Shown: piece by piece, positions 27,054-37,699 of the stretch | How the letters are laid out: the number at the start of each line of letters is the position of its first letter | Numbering within the stretch: position 1 is the stretch's first letter | Assembly: GCF_018613415.1 (NCBI RefSeq) | Contig: NZ_JAGGQG010000011.1 | Span: 182,880 to 246,879 of the forward strand | Reading direction: 5' to 3' | From: Bacillus sp. ISL-18 | GTDB lineage: Bacteria; Bacillota; Bacilli; Bacillales; Cytobacillaceae | DNA: 64,000 nt | Position numbers and translations under genes: made by a program | The notes under the pieces: model-generated | The model's database searches: none | What the model saw: only the letters and a program-made list of their open reading frames with translations | What the model was told of the DNA's origin: nothing

Positions 27054-28343
27054 GTGTCAATCAAATCAATAGAGGTGAAAAAGAATGAGGCAGGTAAGGA
27101 AAAAGATAATTCCTTGATTGAGTTTCAGGAGACGCTTAGAGAAGCGGTAAACATTCTCAATTATCCTGCACAGGTATTTGAATTATTAAAGAAGCCGATG
27201 CGCTTTTTAGAGGTAAGTATCCCTGTTCGCATGGATAATGGAAATACAGAAATTTTCCAAGGCTACCGTGCTCAGCATAATGATGCCCCCGGACCGACAA
27301 AAGGCGGAATCCGTTTTCATCCCGACGTGACACCGGAAGAGGTGAAGGCACTAGCAGGCTGGATGAGTTTAAAATGCGGAATAACCGGTCTGCCATACGG
27401 AGGTGCTAAAGGCGGCATTGTCTGCGATCCTCGTCATATGAGTTCAGATGAATTAGAACGGCTGAGCAGAGGCTATGTCAGAGCGGTAAGCCAACTAGTT
27501 GGACCGACAAAAGATATTCCCGCACCTGATATGTATACCAATTCTCAAATTATGGCTTGGATGCTAGATGAATATGATCATATTCGTGAATTTGATTCCC
27601 CGGGATTTATTACCGGGAAACCCATTGCCTTAGGGGGATCAATTGGAAGGGAAACCGCAACTTCTAAAGGGGTTTTATATACACTTCAAATGGTCTGTGA
27701 ATTGAAGAAGATGCAATTAAAGGACACCCGTATCATTATTCAAGGCTTTGGCAATGTCGGCAGTTATCTTGCGAAGTATTTATATGATTTAGGTGTTAAG
27801 GTAATCGGGATTAGTGATGTTTTAGGCGGGTTATATGACGCAAATGGTTTAGATATTCCTTACTTACTTGAAAGTCGGGACTCGTTTGGAATCGTATCTA
27901 ATAAATTTAATAGCTCAATCACTAACCAGGAATTACTCGAGAAAGATTGTGATATTTTGATTCCGGCTGCAATCTCAGGAGTGATTAACAAATACAATGC
28001 TAGTAAATTAAATTGTCAAATTGTCATCGAGGCTGCAAATGGTCCAACAACCAAAGAGGCATTAAGTATCCTGGATCAACGTGAAATTCTGGTTGTCCCA
28101 GATATTCTGGCCAACTCGGGTGGTGTGATTGTCTCCTATTTCGAATGGTGTCAGAATAATCAAGGTTATTATTGGACAGATGATATGGTTGATTCACGTC
28201 TAAAGGAAAAAATTACGGCCAGTTTTTTAACTATATATAACACGTCAAAAAAATATAGCGTCAATATGAAAATTGCCGCCTATATTGAAGGCATTCAACG
28301 GTTAGCGGAATCATCCAGGCTCAGAGGATGGCTGAAATATTAA
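27054..28343 (+). CDS. NAD-dependent glutamate dehydrogenase, RocG/GudB family
   Basis: A 429-residue hexameric Glu/Leu/Phe/Val dehydrogenase. Substrate-binding GPTKGGIRFHP near residue 85, the catalytic Lys in LPYGGAKGGIVCDPR near 122, and the Rossmann loop IIQGFGNVGSY near 226 are intact. Length and N-terminus fit the catabolic RocG/GudB group (about 425 residues). It converts glutamate to 2-oxoglutarate and ammonia, which would recycle the amino acceptor used by PatA and GabT downstream. GTG start after GAGGTG. SigL control parallels B. subtilis rocG. Confidence 0.92.
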   Translation: MSIKSIEVKKNEAGKEKDNSLIEFQETLREAVNILNYPAQVFELLKKPMRFLEVSIPVRMDNGNTEIFQGYRAQHNDAPGPTKGGIRFHPDVTPEEVKALAGWMSLKCGITGLPYGGAKGGIVCDPRHMSSDELERLSRGYVRAVSQLVGPTKDIPAPDMYTNSQIMAWMLDEYDHIREFDSPGFITGKPIALGGSIGRETATSKGVLYTLQMVCELKKMQLKDTRIIIQGFGNVGSYLAKYLYDLGVKVIGISDVLGGLYDANGLDIPYLLESRDSFGIVSNKFNSSITNQELLEKDCDILIPAAISGVINKYNASKLNCQIVIEAANGPTTKEALSILDQREILVVPDILANSGGVIVSYFEWCQNNQGYYWTDDMVDSRLKEKITASFLTIYNTSKKYSVNMKIAAYIEGIQRLAESSRLRGWLKY

Positions 28344-28368
28344 TAACCACTATAGGGGAGGAACTTTT

Positions 28369-28665
28369 ATGAAAATAGATATTTTATCGGAGCAAAAGGA
28401 AAATCAACTTTTACACTATTTTTGTTTAATTACGAATCATCATCGCTATGATTTAACAATTGGTTACTCGAGTTATTTTTTTGGTAAGGCAATGGTTACC
28501 TCGCTCCAGTCAGGAAATATGGTCCTTCTCTGTCAGGAAGATACAAGCCAAGATCAGCATTGGGCCGAACGTTTGGGAATTGAAGAAGAAGATATAACGG
28601 AATTACAGAATTTCTTCAGCTATGTCTTACAGACGCAGCCTTATCAGGAACAATATATCGAGTAG
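28369..28665 (+). CDS. DUF3055/SAV0927-like small protein
   Basis: A 98-residue acidic protein with HHRYDLTIGYSSYFFGKAMV then TSLQSGNMVLLCQEDT and a C-terminal LGIEEEDITELQNFF. The RYDL.I....FFGK..V..LQ(S/T)G pattern resembles the DUF3055 family of Bacillales, whose function is unknown. It begins 26 bp after the dehydrogenase with its own ribosome binding site (GGGGAGGAAC), so it is in the SigL-driven operon. A regulatory or chaperone role is guesswork. Confidence 0.6.
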   Translation: MKIDILSEQKENQLLHYFCLITNHHRYDLTIGYSSYFFGKAMVTSLQSGNMVLLCQEDTSQDQHWAERLGIEEEDITELQNFFSYVLQTQPYQEQYIE

Positions 28666-28676
28666 GAGTGAGAAAT

Positions 28677-28925
28677 ATGTATTTTGGAGTAGTTACAAGT
28701 CCTTGTTATGGAAAGGTGGAAAAAGTTTCAGTTAAAGATGAAGCCAGAATTTATGAATGGGAATCGTTATTCATGATCAAAACAGAAACAGGCCATCTAG
28801 AAACGATCCAAACAAATGTCAGTGGTGAAATAGAATCATTAGAAGTCCAGGAGGGAGATGAAGTGATTCCTGGGATGGTGCTTGCTTTTATTAAAGAAGA
28901 CTTGTTTGTCACCGGCAGTGATTAA
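28677..28925 (+). CDS. Small biotinyl/lipoyl-like domain protein without the modified lysine
   Basis: An 82-residue protein ending VSGEIESLEVQEGDEVIPGM followed by VLAFIKED, a pattern of the biotinyl/lipoyl carrier hammerhead. Where carriers have the hairpin EAMKM, this one has ETIQT: the acceptor lysine is replaced by Gln, so it should not be biotinylated or lipoylated. ATG 28677 is chosen over GTG 28668, since GGAG at 28664-28667 abuts the GTG. It is the last gene of the glutamate dehydrogenase operon. Function unknown; a structural or regulatory relic is possible. Confidence 0.6.
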   Translation: MYFGVVTSPCYGKVEKVSVKDEARIYEWESLFMIKTETGHLETIQTNVSGEIESLEVQEGDEVIPGMVLAFIKEDLFVTGSD

Positions 28926-28935
28926 TCGCCGGAGA

Positions 28936-28966
28936 GGAGATGTGGATCAATCCACATCTCCTTTTT
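28936..28966 (+). terminator. Rho-independent terminator of the glutamate dehydrogenase operon
   Basis: GGAGATGTGGA (28936-28946) and TCCACATCTCC (28951-28961), loop TCAA, then TTTTT. Confidence 0.9.
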
Positions 28967-29102
28967 AGGCGAAAGGCATCAGCCATAAGGGCAGCATGGT
29001 TTGATCTGCGCCTTCTATGACTTGACAATCAGCGAGTTTTTAAGAAAAATTCTGAAGAAAGTGGTAGTATGAAAGTATGAAGGTGAATAAGGGGGCTTCG
29101 TG

Positions 29103-31226
29103 ATGTTTTCCGTGGCAAAAGAAAAGATCAAACCAATCATATCAGTTACAGTGGATGAAAGTGAGGAAGTCTTTCGTGCAACAATCAATAAACTAAAAGA
29201 ACCCTTTTTATTTTTAAAAAAGCAAAATCAACTTTTTGCTTATTTACACATTGGCAGCCAGGAAAAAGAAGCAGCATCTGTTGAAGTCTTGCTAAAAAAT
29301 GCAAAACCAATTGATGGTATCTGTTACCTTAGTGAACAAATTTCCCTGCCTGTTTTGTTTCAAATTATCGGTGAGCCCTTTGCCATTATCAGAGGGATCG
29401 ATGGAAAACCAGCAGGTTACATACAGCGAGAAGATGTCCTCGCAGAGCTATTTAAACAGGAAAATAAGAGTGTTGACTTATTAAAAATTATCCTTACCTC
29501 GATTCCAATGGGGATTTTCGTATTAGATAAAGAAAAAACGATTATTAATTGTAATGATGCCGGTTTAAAAATGATTAAATCAACAGCTGAGAAGGTGTTA
29601 AATTTCCCGGCAGAAACTATTTTTAGCAAGGAGCGCATTCAGCAAGTCTTTTCAACTGGAAAGACGCTGCTAAATCATCTCGAAATAACGAATGAGATGG
29701 GGGTCCTTGTTGATTATAGTCCGATCTTAAATTATGACCATGAAGTGGAAGGCGTCATTATTGTGGTTCAGGATCTTCCTATGGTAGAAGAGATGGCTAT
29801 GGAAATTGAATACATAAAGGATTTGAATAAGGACTTAAATGCGATTCTATCCAGTATTTATGATGAAATTCTTGTGGTCAACGCCAAGGGAGAACTAATC
29901 CGTTTTAGCGAAAATATTATACACGATTTCTGGAACGTAGATTTAAAGGAACTGATCGGTAAAAACATCTTGGAGCTAGAGGACCGGGGTCTATTTACTC
30001 CATCGGTTACCAGGATGGTCATTGAAAAGAAGAAAAAGGTTTCTGTTGTACAAGAAACACTTAACGGTAGAAAAATTTTAGCGGTTGGAAATCCGGTCTT
30101 TACTGAACAGAATGAACTGGATCGGATTATTGTGGCATCAAGAGATATTACGGAAACAACTAGGTTAAAGAGTGAACTGCAGGAAATGAGGAAAATATCA
30201 GAAAAGTATAAGAAAGAACTAGATGATTTCAGAACCAAGGACCGCTTTTTGAAAAAACTCATTTATTGCAGTCCAAAAATGGAAAAAATCATGCATCAGG
30301 TAAAAAAAATCGCAGATTTTTCCTCGACTGTCCTTCTTCATGGAGAATCCGGAGTAGGTAAGGAGGTCATTGCTCAGGCCATTCATCAATTAGGCAAACG
30401 TTCCGATAAGCCGTTCCTAAAGTTAAATTGTGGAGCGATTCCGGATAATCTACTTGAAAGTGAGTTATTTGGCTATGCAAAGGGGGCGTTTACCGGAGCC
30501 GATAAGAACGGTAAGGACGGATATTTTAAACAAGCGGACGGCGGGATTTTATTCTTGGATGAAATCGGCGAGATGCCGCTCCACCTTCAAGTCAAGTTGT
30601 TACGGGTCCTTCAAGAGCATGAGGTGATTCCAATTGGAAGTACCATACCCGTAAAGGTGGATGTCCAAATCATTGCCGCCACAAATAAAAACCTTGCTAA
30701 GATGGTCGAGGATGGTACCTTCCGGGAAGATTTATATTATCGGTTAAATGTAATTCCACTGATTATCCCGCCATTACGGGAAAGGACTGAGGATATCTCG
30801 CTGTTAGCGTTTCATTTCCTTCAACAATTAAATGAAAAATATGAACGTAATTATCATCTGACTCCTGACGCGATTAATGTGCTTGAATTTTATTCATGGC
30901 CGGGTAATGTAAGGGAGCTGCAGAATATTATTGAAAGATTAGTAGTGACCTCCGACCATTCTGCAATTGACGCCGAGTTTGTCAGTCAATTTTTATCACT
31001 TGGTTATGAACATAAAAAAATGAAGCCTGTCGTTACTCGGGTGATTCCACTACAGGAAGCGATTGATTATGTAGAGGAGCAGTTGATTGTAATGGCGATG
31101 AATCAATATAAGACTACCACGAAGGCAGCCAAAGCACTTGGAATTAGTCAGTCTTCTGTCAGCCGGAAATATCAAAAAATAGTAACCGAGAAAAATAGTA
31201 AATTGGAAAACTACTCATCCCTATAA
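29103..31226 (+). CDS. PAS-domain sigma-54-dependent transcriptional activator
   Basis: A 707-residue enhancer-binding protein. Residues 1-120 form an unassigned sensory region, about 125-235 and 245-350 two PAS domains, and 385-620 the AAA+ domain with Walker A GESGVGKE near 415, the sigma-54 contact loop GAFTGA near 461 and Walker B GGILFLDEIGE near 480. A Fis-type helix-turn-helix (KAAKALGISQSSVSRKY) lies at 670-690. ATG 29103 is preferred to GTG 29100 on spacing from AAGGGGG. It has no SigL promoter of its own and is flanked by three SigL units sharing one site pattern, so it is their probable activator. Confidence 0.92.
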   Translation: MFSVAKEKIKPIISVTVDESEEVFRATINKLKEPFLFLKKQNQLFAYLHIGSQEKEAASVEVLLKNAKPIDGICYLSEQISLPVLFQIIGEPFAIIRGIDGKPAGYIQREDVLAELFKQENKSVDLLKIILTSIPMGIFVLDKEKTIINCNDAGLKMIKSTAEKVLNFPAETIFSKERIQQVFSTGKTLLNHLEITNEMGVLVDYSPILNYDHEVEGVIIVVQDLPMVEEMAMEIEYIKDLNKDLNAILSSIYDEILVVNAKGELIRFSENIIHDFWNVDLKELIGKNILELEDRGLFTPSVTRMVIEKKKKVSVVQETLNGRKILAVGNPVFTEQNELDRIIVASRDITETTRLKSELQEMRKISEKYKKELDDFRTKDRFLKKLIYCSPKMEKIMHQVKKIADFSSTVLLHGESGVGKEVIAQAIHQLGKRSDKPFLKLNCGAIPDNLLESELFGYAKGAFTGADKNGKDGYFKQADGGILFLDEIGEMPLHLQVKLLRVLQEHEVIPIGSTIPVKVDVQIIAATNKNLAKMVEDGTFREDLYYRLNVIPLIIPPLRERTEDISLLAFHFLQQLNEKYERNYHLTPDAINVLEFYSWPGNVRELQNIIERLVVTSDHSAIDAEFVSQFLSLGYEHKKMKPVVTRVIPLQEAIDYVEEQLIVMAMNQYKTTTKAAKALGISQSSVSRKYQKIVTEKNSKLENYSSL

Positions 31227-31231
31227 ATTTG

Positions 31232-31267
31232 AAGCTGATTCAGACCAAAATCTGAATCAGCTTTTTT
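31232..31267 (+). terminator. Rho-independent terminator after the sigma-54 activator
   Basis: AAGCTGATTCAGA (31232-31244) pairs with TCTGAATCAGCTT (31251-31263), followed by a T-run that runs into the first activator site. Confidence 0.9.
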
Positions 31268-31303
31268 ATGCACGATGAAATAAAGTTATGCAGGATTGAA
31301 TAA
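31266..31303 (+). promoter_or_regulatory. Tandem upstream activator sites for the putrescine/GABA operon
   Basis: Two strong copies, TTATGCACGATGAAATAA (31266-31283) and TTATGCAGGATTGAATAA (31286-31303), start 20 bp apart. The second starts 71 bp before the -24 GG, the same distance as in the permease promoter. Confidence 0.8.
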
Positions 31304-31355
31304 CACCAAGCGGCTTTTTTGAAAAAAGGTTTAGAATTAGCCGCGTGTTATCTGT

Positions 31356-31371
31356 TGGCACGCTTCTTGCA
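31356..31371 (+). promoter_or_regulatory. Sigma-54 (SigL) promoter of the putrescine/GABA operon
   Basis: TGGCACGCTTCTTGCA matches TGGCACN5TTGCW completely. It lies about 36 bp upstream of the aldehyde dehydrogenase start. Confidence 0.92.
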
Positions 31372-31406
31372 AAAGTTATAGTGAGGGAAAAAAAGGAGGA
31401 AATAAA

Positions 31407-34329
<2,923 letters not shown>

Positions 34330-34355
34330 TCGCCTTTTATATAGAAATGAACAAG

Positions 34356-34373
34356 GGGGATACTTTTATCCCC
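34356..34373 (+). other. Intercistronic hairpin between patA and gabT
   Basis: GGGGATA (34356-34362) and TATCCCC (34367-34373) with loop CTTT, followed about 9 nt later by a run of T. It may act as a partial terminator or processing element inside the operon. Confidence 0.5.
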
Positions 34374-34406
34374 TGGGTGTTATTTTTTTAAAAGGAGGAG
34401 TACGAA

Positions 34407-35777
34407 TTGGAAAGGAAATTTGTCAAGCTCCAAACAGAAATACCTGGGCCAAAATCGAGAGAAATCTTGGAGCGAAGAAATAAATTTGTTCCAAAAGGGA
34501 TCAGTAACAACAGCCAATCGTTTGTTAAAAAAGCAGAGGGAGCACTGGTCGAGGATGTGGATGGCAATCATTATATTGATTTTGCCGGTGCAATCGGAAC
34601 GATAAATGTCGGCCATTCACACCCGAGAGTGGTTAAAGCCTTGCAGGAACAAGCAAGCCAATTTATCCATACCGGTTTTAATGTGATGATGTATGAATCT
34701 TATATAAATTTGGCAGAGCGGCTTTGTGCGCTGGCCCCAGGTCAGTTTGATAAGCAGGCTGCTTTCTTTAACAGCGGTGCGGAAGCCGTTGAAAATGCTG
34801 TTAAAATTGCCCGCAAGTATACAAAACGTCAAGGGATTGTGTCGTTTACAAGAGGATTCCATGGCAGAACGTTAATGACCATGACCATGACAAGCAAGGT
34901 CAAGCCTTATAAATTTGGCTTTGGTCCATTTGCCCCGGAAGTATATAAGGCGCCATATCCATATGTATACCGCCGTCCGGAAGGAATGACTGAACAGCAA
35001 TATAGCGGCATGATCATTGAGCAGTTTGAACAGTTTTTAGTTGCCGAAGCTGCTCCAGAAACGATTGCAGCCGTGGTGATGGAGCCTGTGCAAGGAGAGG
35101 GCGGCTTCATCGTGCCCGACAAGGCCTTTGTAAAACGAGTAAGAGAGATCTGTTCACAATATGGAATTTTGTTTATTGTTGATGAAATCCAAACAGGTTT
35201 TGCAAGAACAGGAAAACATTTCGCGATTGAACATTTTGATGTCGTACCTGACTTAATTACCATTTCAAAATCAATGGGGGCAGGTGTTCCAATCTCGGGT
35301 GTCATCGGCAGGGCGGAAATCATGAATACCCCTGAAATTGGCGAGATTGGCGGAACTTACGCTGGAAGCCCGCTTGGCTGCCAGGCAGCCCTGACAGTTT
35401 TAGATATTATCGAAGATGAGCAATTAAATGACAGAGCACGACTAATTGGCGAGCGAGTGATTGAAAAAATGCAGCTCCTATCCGATCGCTTTGAAGGGAT
35501 TGGCGATGTCCGCGGCCTTGGGGCAATGTGTGCGATGGAAATTGTCAAGGATCGTAAGTCCAAAACACCTGATAAAGAGGCAGTTGGAAAAATGGTCAAA
35601 GAGGCAGCTAAACGAGGTCTTATGCTGTTAAGTGCCGGTATCAACAGTAATGTCATTCGTCTGCTTATGCCGATTACCATCACGGATGAGCAGCTTGAGG
35701 AAGGATTACAAATACTTGAAGAAGCAGTCGAAGCAGTCTATCAAAATAATCCTGCCTTATCTGTTGGAGGTGAATAA
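34407..35777 (+). CDS. gabT: 4-aminobutyrate aminotransferase GabT
   Basis: A 456-residue class III PLP aminotransferase with NSGAEAVENAVKIARKYT near residue 118, VDEIQTGFARTGK near 258 and the PLP Lys in TISKSMGAGVP near 287. The pattern and length match GabT, which converts GABA and 2-oxoglutarate to succinate semialdehyde and glutamate. TTG start after AAAGGAGGAG. It is followed within 1 bp by gabD. Confidence 0.92.
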   Translation: MERKFVKLQTEIPGPKSREILERRNKFVPKGISNNSQSFVKKAEGALVEDVDGNHYIDFAGAIGTINVGHSHPRVVKALQEQASQFIHTGFNVMMYESYINLAERLCALAPGQFDKQAAFFNSGAEAVENAVKIARKYTKRQGIVSFTRGFHGRTLMTMTMTSKVKPYKFGFGPFAPEVYKAPYPYVYRRPEGMTEQQYSGMIIEQFEQFLVAEAAPETIAAVVMEPVQGEGGFIVPDKAFVKRVREICSQYGILFIVDEIQTGFARTGKHFAIEHFDVVPDLITISKSMGAGVPISGVIGRAEIMNTPEIGEIGGTYAGSPLGCQAALTVLDIIEDEQLNDRARLIGERVIEKMQLLSDRFEGIGDVRGLGAMCAMEIVKDRKSKTPDKEAVGKMVKEAAKRGLMLLSAGINSNVIRLLMPITITDEQLEEGLQILEEAVEAVYQNNPALSVGGE

Positions 35778-35778
35778 T

Positions 35779-37236
35779 ATGGATGTTCTTAAGCAGAATT
35801 ATCAAATTTATCCTATGTATGTAAATGGTGAATGGGTGGGGAATGACTACGAGGTATTCACTGACATCATCAACCCAGCTACAAAGGAGGTGATTGGTGC
35901 TGTTCCAACAGGCGGCGCCTACGAGGCGAAGCAGGCTGTTGATGCTGCCCATAAGGCCTTTAAAAGTTGGTCAAAACGGACAGCGGAAGAGCGTTATCAG
36001 CTTTTGATGAAATGGTTCTATTTAATTGAAAAAAATAAAGAAGAGATTGCTAGAATTATGACCATCGAGCAAGGGAAGCCGTTAAAGGAAGCCTTAGGTG
36101 AGGTTTCGTATGCTAATGGCTTTATCTCCTGGTATGCCGAGGAGGCAAAGAGGGTCTATGGTGAGACCATCCCTGCATCAAGTCCAAATAAAAGAATCCT
36201 AGTAAGAAAAGAACCAGTTGGCGTCATTGCGGCGATTACCCCGTGGAATTTTCCGGCGGCGATGATTACAAGAAAAGTGGCTCCGGCTCTTGCGGCAGGG
36301 TGTACTGCTGTCGTGAAGCCGGCCAACCAAACACCACTTACGGCGTTAAAAATGGCGGAGCTGGCACATGAAGCCGGAATACCAGCAGGAGTGATTAACG
36401 TCATTACGGGACGATCCTCGGAAATTGGCGATGTTTGGTTAAAAGACTCCCGTGTAACGAAAATAACGTTTACCGGATCGACAGAGGTAGGAAAGACGTT
36501 AATGCGCGGGGCAGCTGAAAATGTAAAAAAAGTTTCGTTGGAGCTTGGCGGAAATGCCCCATTTATCGTGATGGATGATGCAAACTTAGCGAAGGCTGCC
36601 AGCGGCCTTGTCCTATCAAAATTTCGCAATGCCGGCCAAACCTGTATTTGTACCAATCGGGTCTATGTACAGGAAAGTGTCGCGGACGAATTCATTAAGC
36701 TCTTTCAAGCAGAATTAGAAAAGCTTAAAGTTGGCAATGGACTAGAGGAAGGGACAGATATCGGTCCGTTAATAGATAAATCAGCTTATAAAAAAGTAGA
36801 GTCATTGGTTCATGATGCCGTTAAAAAAGGTGGTAAAGTAGCGTATAGCGGTTTAAAGCCTGCAGATGAAAAGGGTTATTTCTTTGCCCCAATGATCCTT
36901 ACCAACATCCATGATGAGATGGAGTGTATGAAGGATGAAATTTTTGGACCACTTGCGCCAATATCGACCTTTAAAACGGAAGAGGAAGTGATTGAAAGGG
37001 CCAACAATTCCTGCTACGGATTGGCTGCGTATGTCTATACGGAAAATTTAAGCCGCTCCTTTAGGATTACGGAACAATTGGAGTATGGAATTATCGGTTT
37101 AAATGATGCCCTGCCGTCAGTGGTTCAAGCTCCGTTTGGCGGCTATAAAGAAAGCGGCCTTGGACGCGAAGGCGGGCATTACGGGATTGAAGAGTATTTA
37201 GAAGTAAAGTATATTTCAATTGGATTGGATATCTAA
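35779..37236 (+). CDS. gabD: Succinate-semialdehyde dehydrogenase GabD
   Basis: A 485-residue ALDH with catalytic Glu in LELGGNAPFIVMDDA near residue 254 and Cys in NAGQTCICTNRVYV near 288; the second Cys two residues on is typical of GabD-type enzymes. It oxidises succinate semialdehyde to succinate for the TCA cycle. ATG 35779 is set by GGAGGTGA, which overlaps the end of gabT; the longer frame from 35632 only shadows gabT. Last gene of the SigL operon. Confidence 0.93.
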   Translation: MDVLKQNYQIYPMYVNGEWVGNDYEVFTDIINPATKEVIGAVPTGGAYEAKQAVDAAHKAFKSWSKRTAEERYQLLMKWFYLIEKNKEEIARIMTIEQGKPLKEALGEVSYANGFISWYAEEAKRVYGETIPASSPNKRILVRKEPVGVIAAITPWNFPAAMITRKVAPALAAGCTAVVKPANQTPLTALKMAELAHEAGIPAGVINVITGRSSEIGDVWLKDSRVTKITFTGSTEVGKTLMRGAAENVKKVSLELGGNAPFIVMDDANLAKAASGLVLSKFRNAGQTCICTNRVYVQESVADEFIKLFQAELEKLKVGNGLEEGTDIGPLIDKSAYKKVESLVHDAVKKGGKVAYSGLKPADEKGYFFAPMILTNIHDEMECMKDEIFGPLAPISTFKTEEEVIERANNSCYGLAAYVYTENLSRSFRITEQLEYGIIGLNDALPSVVQAPFGGYKESGLGREGGHYGIEEYLEVKYISIGLDI

Positions 37237-37259
37237 TTAAAATGAGTTTTAAATTGGAG

Positions 37260-37307
37260 CCAGTGAACCTTCAGTGCAGCAGCATTGAAGGTTCACTGGT
37301 TTTTTTA
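37260..37307 (+). terminator. Rho-independent terminator of the putrescine/GABA operon
   Basis: CCAGTGAACCTTCA (37260-37273) and TGAAGGTTCACTGG (37286-37299), a perfect 14-bp stem followed by seven T residues. Confidence 0.93.
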
Positions 37308-37360
37308 TAGAAATGCTGGGGAAGGAGGAACCAGAGTGTCTTGACCGCTTTACGGATTAA

Positions 37361-37450
37361 AATAATCAATTTATCCGTGTGTTAGCAGGTCCATACTGCA
37401 CGATGATGTTCGGCGACATGGGAGCGGAAGTAATCAAGATTGAGAGAGTT
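37361..37450 (+). pseudogene. CaiB/BaiF family CoA-transferase remnant
   Basis: In one frame this stretch reads IRVLAGPYCTMMFGDMGAEV then IKIERV, the nearly invariant N-terminal signature of class III CoA-transferases (about 400 residues). In-frame stop TAA 37358-37360 removes the original start, and after ERV the frame turns into a short repeat-encoded tail ending before 37622. Only about 30 of about 400 codons remain. It sits directly after the gabD terminator. A GGAAGGAGGAA at 37321 may be the relic of its ribosome binding site. Confidence 0.75.
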
Positions 37451-37490
37451 AGGAGGAAGAATCATGAATTTGGTATTTATTTACCAATTA

Positions 37491-37595
37491 TTGTAGAATT
37501 AGTTTGGGATTTCGTAGAATTGTGTGGTAGTTTCGAAGAATTCTTCTTCCATCTTGTAGAAAAGAAGCTGATTCATGTAGAATTCCGAACTCCAA
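37491..37595. repeat. Five degenerate 21-bp tandem repeats
   Basis: Units begin at 37491, 37512, 37533, 37554 and 37575, each exactly 21 bp and starting with a variant of YTGTAGAATT. In the frame of the CoA-transferase remnant they encode heptads (VELVWDF, VELCGSF, EEFFFHL, VEKKLIH, VEFRTPI). Coding use is doubtful because the frame has no start context. Confidence 0.7.
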
Positions 37596-37699
37596 TTCCC
37601 CTTATTTTTTTATAATAGTAGTCAAATACTTCAAAATACAACGCCCGCTGTGGTACGATAACGTATAAAAGTTAACCAAGAATCAAGGGGGTTGGGAAT

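Noticed and set aside
35632..35778. N-terminal extension of GabD by 49 residues
   Set aside because: It overlaps gabT in another frame, and the clear GGAGGTGA site fixes the start at 35779.
36156..36656. 166-codon minus-strand frame
   Set aside because: It lies opposite gabD and is a shadow of its codon pattern; the product is low-complexity and unlike any known protein.
37379..37615. A 78-residue protein with CoA-transferase start
   Set aside because: Only the first 24 codons resemble a CoA-transferase; the rest is translation of a 21-bp repeat, and there is no suitable start or ribosome binding site.
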